NCBI RefSeq assembly: GCF_000196895.1
Contig: NC_014299.1
Span: 1-64,000, forward strand
DNA: 64,000 nucleotides
Origin: Halalkalicoccus jeotgali B3
Lineage (GTDB): Archaea; Halobacteriota; Halobacteria; Halobacteriales; Halalkalicoccaceae
Direction: 5' to 3'
A program made the position numbers and the translations under genes. Shown piece after piece: positions 63,176-64,000 of the stretch. The first letter of the stretch is position 1. Each line of letters opens with the position of its first letter. The notes under the pieces were generated by a model that ran no database searches, was not told the origin of the DNA, and worked only from the letters and a program-made list of their open reading frames with translations.

Positions 63176-64000
63176 TTAGACTCCTCCAAACAATGTCTCA
63201 GGATTGTCACGTGCCATCTGCTCGATGTCCGCACGGGAGATGCCGGCGGTTTCGAGGTCTGCATGGAAGGCTGCTAAGGCATCCGGTGGCGACATCCGGC
63301 CCGGCTGGCCGTAGTCTGTCGACAAGAGGTTATGTTTGGCGCCAGTAGCCTCGATACCGGCGACGATTTCCTTGAACATTGCGCCGTCTGCGAAGGTGTC
63401 ATGAGCCGACTGCGGTGCGTTCGGTAGGAACAACTCGCGAACCGTTTCATCGGCGACGATAAAGCATCGCTCGAAGTAGACGCCGTCTTTGGCCAAGTGC
63501 GCTTGCGACTCAAGGGTGAGACCGACACCATCGCGGGCTGCGTGGAACTCAGGATGCGTGACGATGACCTCACCGTCGGCCTCGGTGACCGCATCGATGA
63601 CGGCTTCGACTTCCTCGACACCGATATGACCGGTTCCAATGACCAGCCCATGGTTTATCGCTTCGGTGAGGACGGACCAGACAGCATCTTTTAATCCACC
63701 GTTCTCATTTAGGAGGTCGATAGTCTTCGGCTCCCCCTGTTCGAGCATGTTCCGTTTCGCGGTCATGGTCGGAAGTTCGACGCGACTCGCGCCCATATTG
63801 GCGGCGGCGACAACGGCGTCGATGTTGATACCGCCGACCGAGCGGTTCAGAACAACTGTCGACGCGAGGTTGATATCGGAGTCACAGGCTCGCCCGACGA
63901 GCTCTGTGGCCATCGTCGTCGGTGCGTAGTGGTTCTTCAGGACCAATCCACCCATGCCGGCGTCGGCCGCGCGGCGAGCGAGTTCGACGATATCGTGCTT
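63176..64000 (-). CDS. DUF6282-like metal-dependent hydrolase, partial at window edge
   Basis: At least 275 residues are visible; the reading frame continues beyond base 64000 (first residues seen KHDIVELARRAADAGMGG). Motifs include GLVLKNHYAPTT, ASRVELPTMTAKRN, EVIVTHPEFHAARDGVG (His ligand area) and LLSTDYGQPGRMSPPDALAA (~215), as in amidohydrolase-like proteins annotated DUF6282. The first gene of a minus-strand operon (this, LLM oxidoreductase, CitE-like lyase, deacetylase). Its N-terminus lies outside, so length and first motifs cannot be judged. Confidence 0.75.
   Translation of the reverse strand, partial: KHDIVELARRAADAGMGGLVLKNHYAPTTMATELVGRACDSDINLASTVVLNRSVGGINIDAVVAAANMGASRVELPTMTAKRNMLEQGEPKTIDLLNENGGLKDAVWSVLTEAINHGLVIGTGHIGVEEVEAVIDAVTEADGEVIVTHPEFHAARDGVGLTLESQAHLAKDGVYFERCFIVADETVRELFLPNAPQSAHDTFADGAMFKEIVAGIEATGAKHNLLSTDYGQPGRMSPPDALAAFHADLETAGISRADIEQMARDNPETLFGGV

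Overview
The window looks like DNA from an extreme halophile of the class Halobacteria. The predicted proteins are strongly acidic, many transcripts look leaderless (an A/T-rich TATA-type box about 25-30 nt before the start codon), and the family mix is haloarchaeal: Orc1/Cdc6, an archaeal SMC-related protein, paired TrkH/TrkA, small CxxC zinc-finger proteins and two ParA systems. No rRNA, tRNA or CRISPR array was recognised. Only sequence reading was possible, so family names rest on motifs and remembered family features, not on searches.

Layout. 1-5.7 kb: the window edge (a short polylinker-like string and one copy of a 213-bp perfect repeat), a winged-helix protein, an orphan CARF-type regulator, a parA operon flanked by GATAC-type repeats, a VapC-like toxin with a winged-helix antitoxin, and a coiled-coil protein. 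6-14 kb: a compact defence cassette of an AbrB-like small protein, a 1383-aa nuclease-methyltransferase (PglX/DrmMI/type IIG style), a 981-aa SNF2 helicase and a small protein with a RAMA-like domain. 14-18 kb: many small, mostly uncharacterised, translationally coupled genes, including a SWIM zinc-finger protein with a strongly structured 5' leader. 18-32 kb: a conjugation-like module made of a VirB2-like pilin, a VirB6/TrbL-like membrane protein, a VirB4-like ATPase, a MobC-like RHH protein, a candidate relaxase with a three-histidine motif and a VirD4-like coupling ATPase. Surface proteins, an orphan BglII-like endonuclease and possible oriT hairpins accompany it. 32.5-36 kb: an RHH coiled-coil protein, a DDE transposase and an HTH regulator.

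36-44.5 kb: a minus-strand potassium-uptake cluster (TrkH-Usp-TrkA-TrkH-TrkA-Usp plus one unknown gene), followed on the plus strand by a membrane protein, an Lrp-type regulator fused to an RCK_C/TrkA_C domain and a zinc-finger micro-protein whose 3' end starts the second copy of the 213-bp repeat. 45-53.4 kb: a second replicon core with MNT/HEPN toxin-antitoxin, ParB-like, ParA, a 4 x 12-bp candidate centromere, Orc1/Cdc6 with an origin bearing three ORB-like boxes, and an SMC-like protein. 53.9-64 kb: a GC-richer metabolic region: an ETF-quinone oxidoreductase membrane protein with etfA/etfB, a crotonase, a flavin reductase, and a deacetylase / CitE-like lyase / LLM flavin monooxygenase / DUF6282-like hydrolase operon that runs off the window.

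The most notable points are the candidate relaxase-containing conjugative system, the three- or four-gene SNF2/methyltransferase/RAMA cassette, and a family of four palindromic elements (arms CCTTGTGCAACA / TGTTGCACAAGG) scattered over 50 kb. Two separate partition systems plus a conjugation module suggest a secondary replicon or a chromosome that absorbed one or more plasmids.
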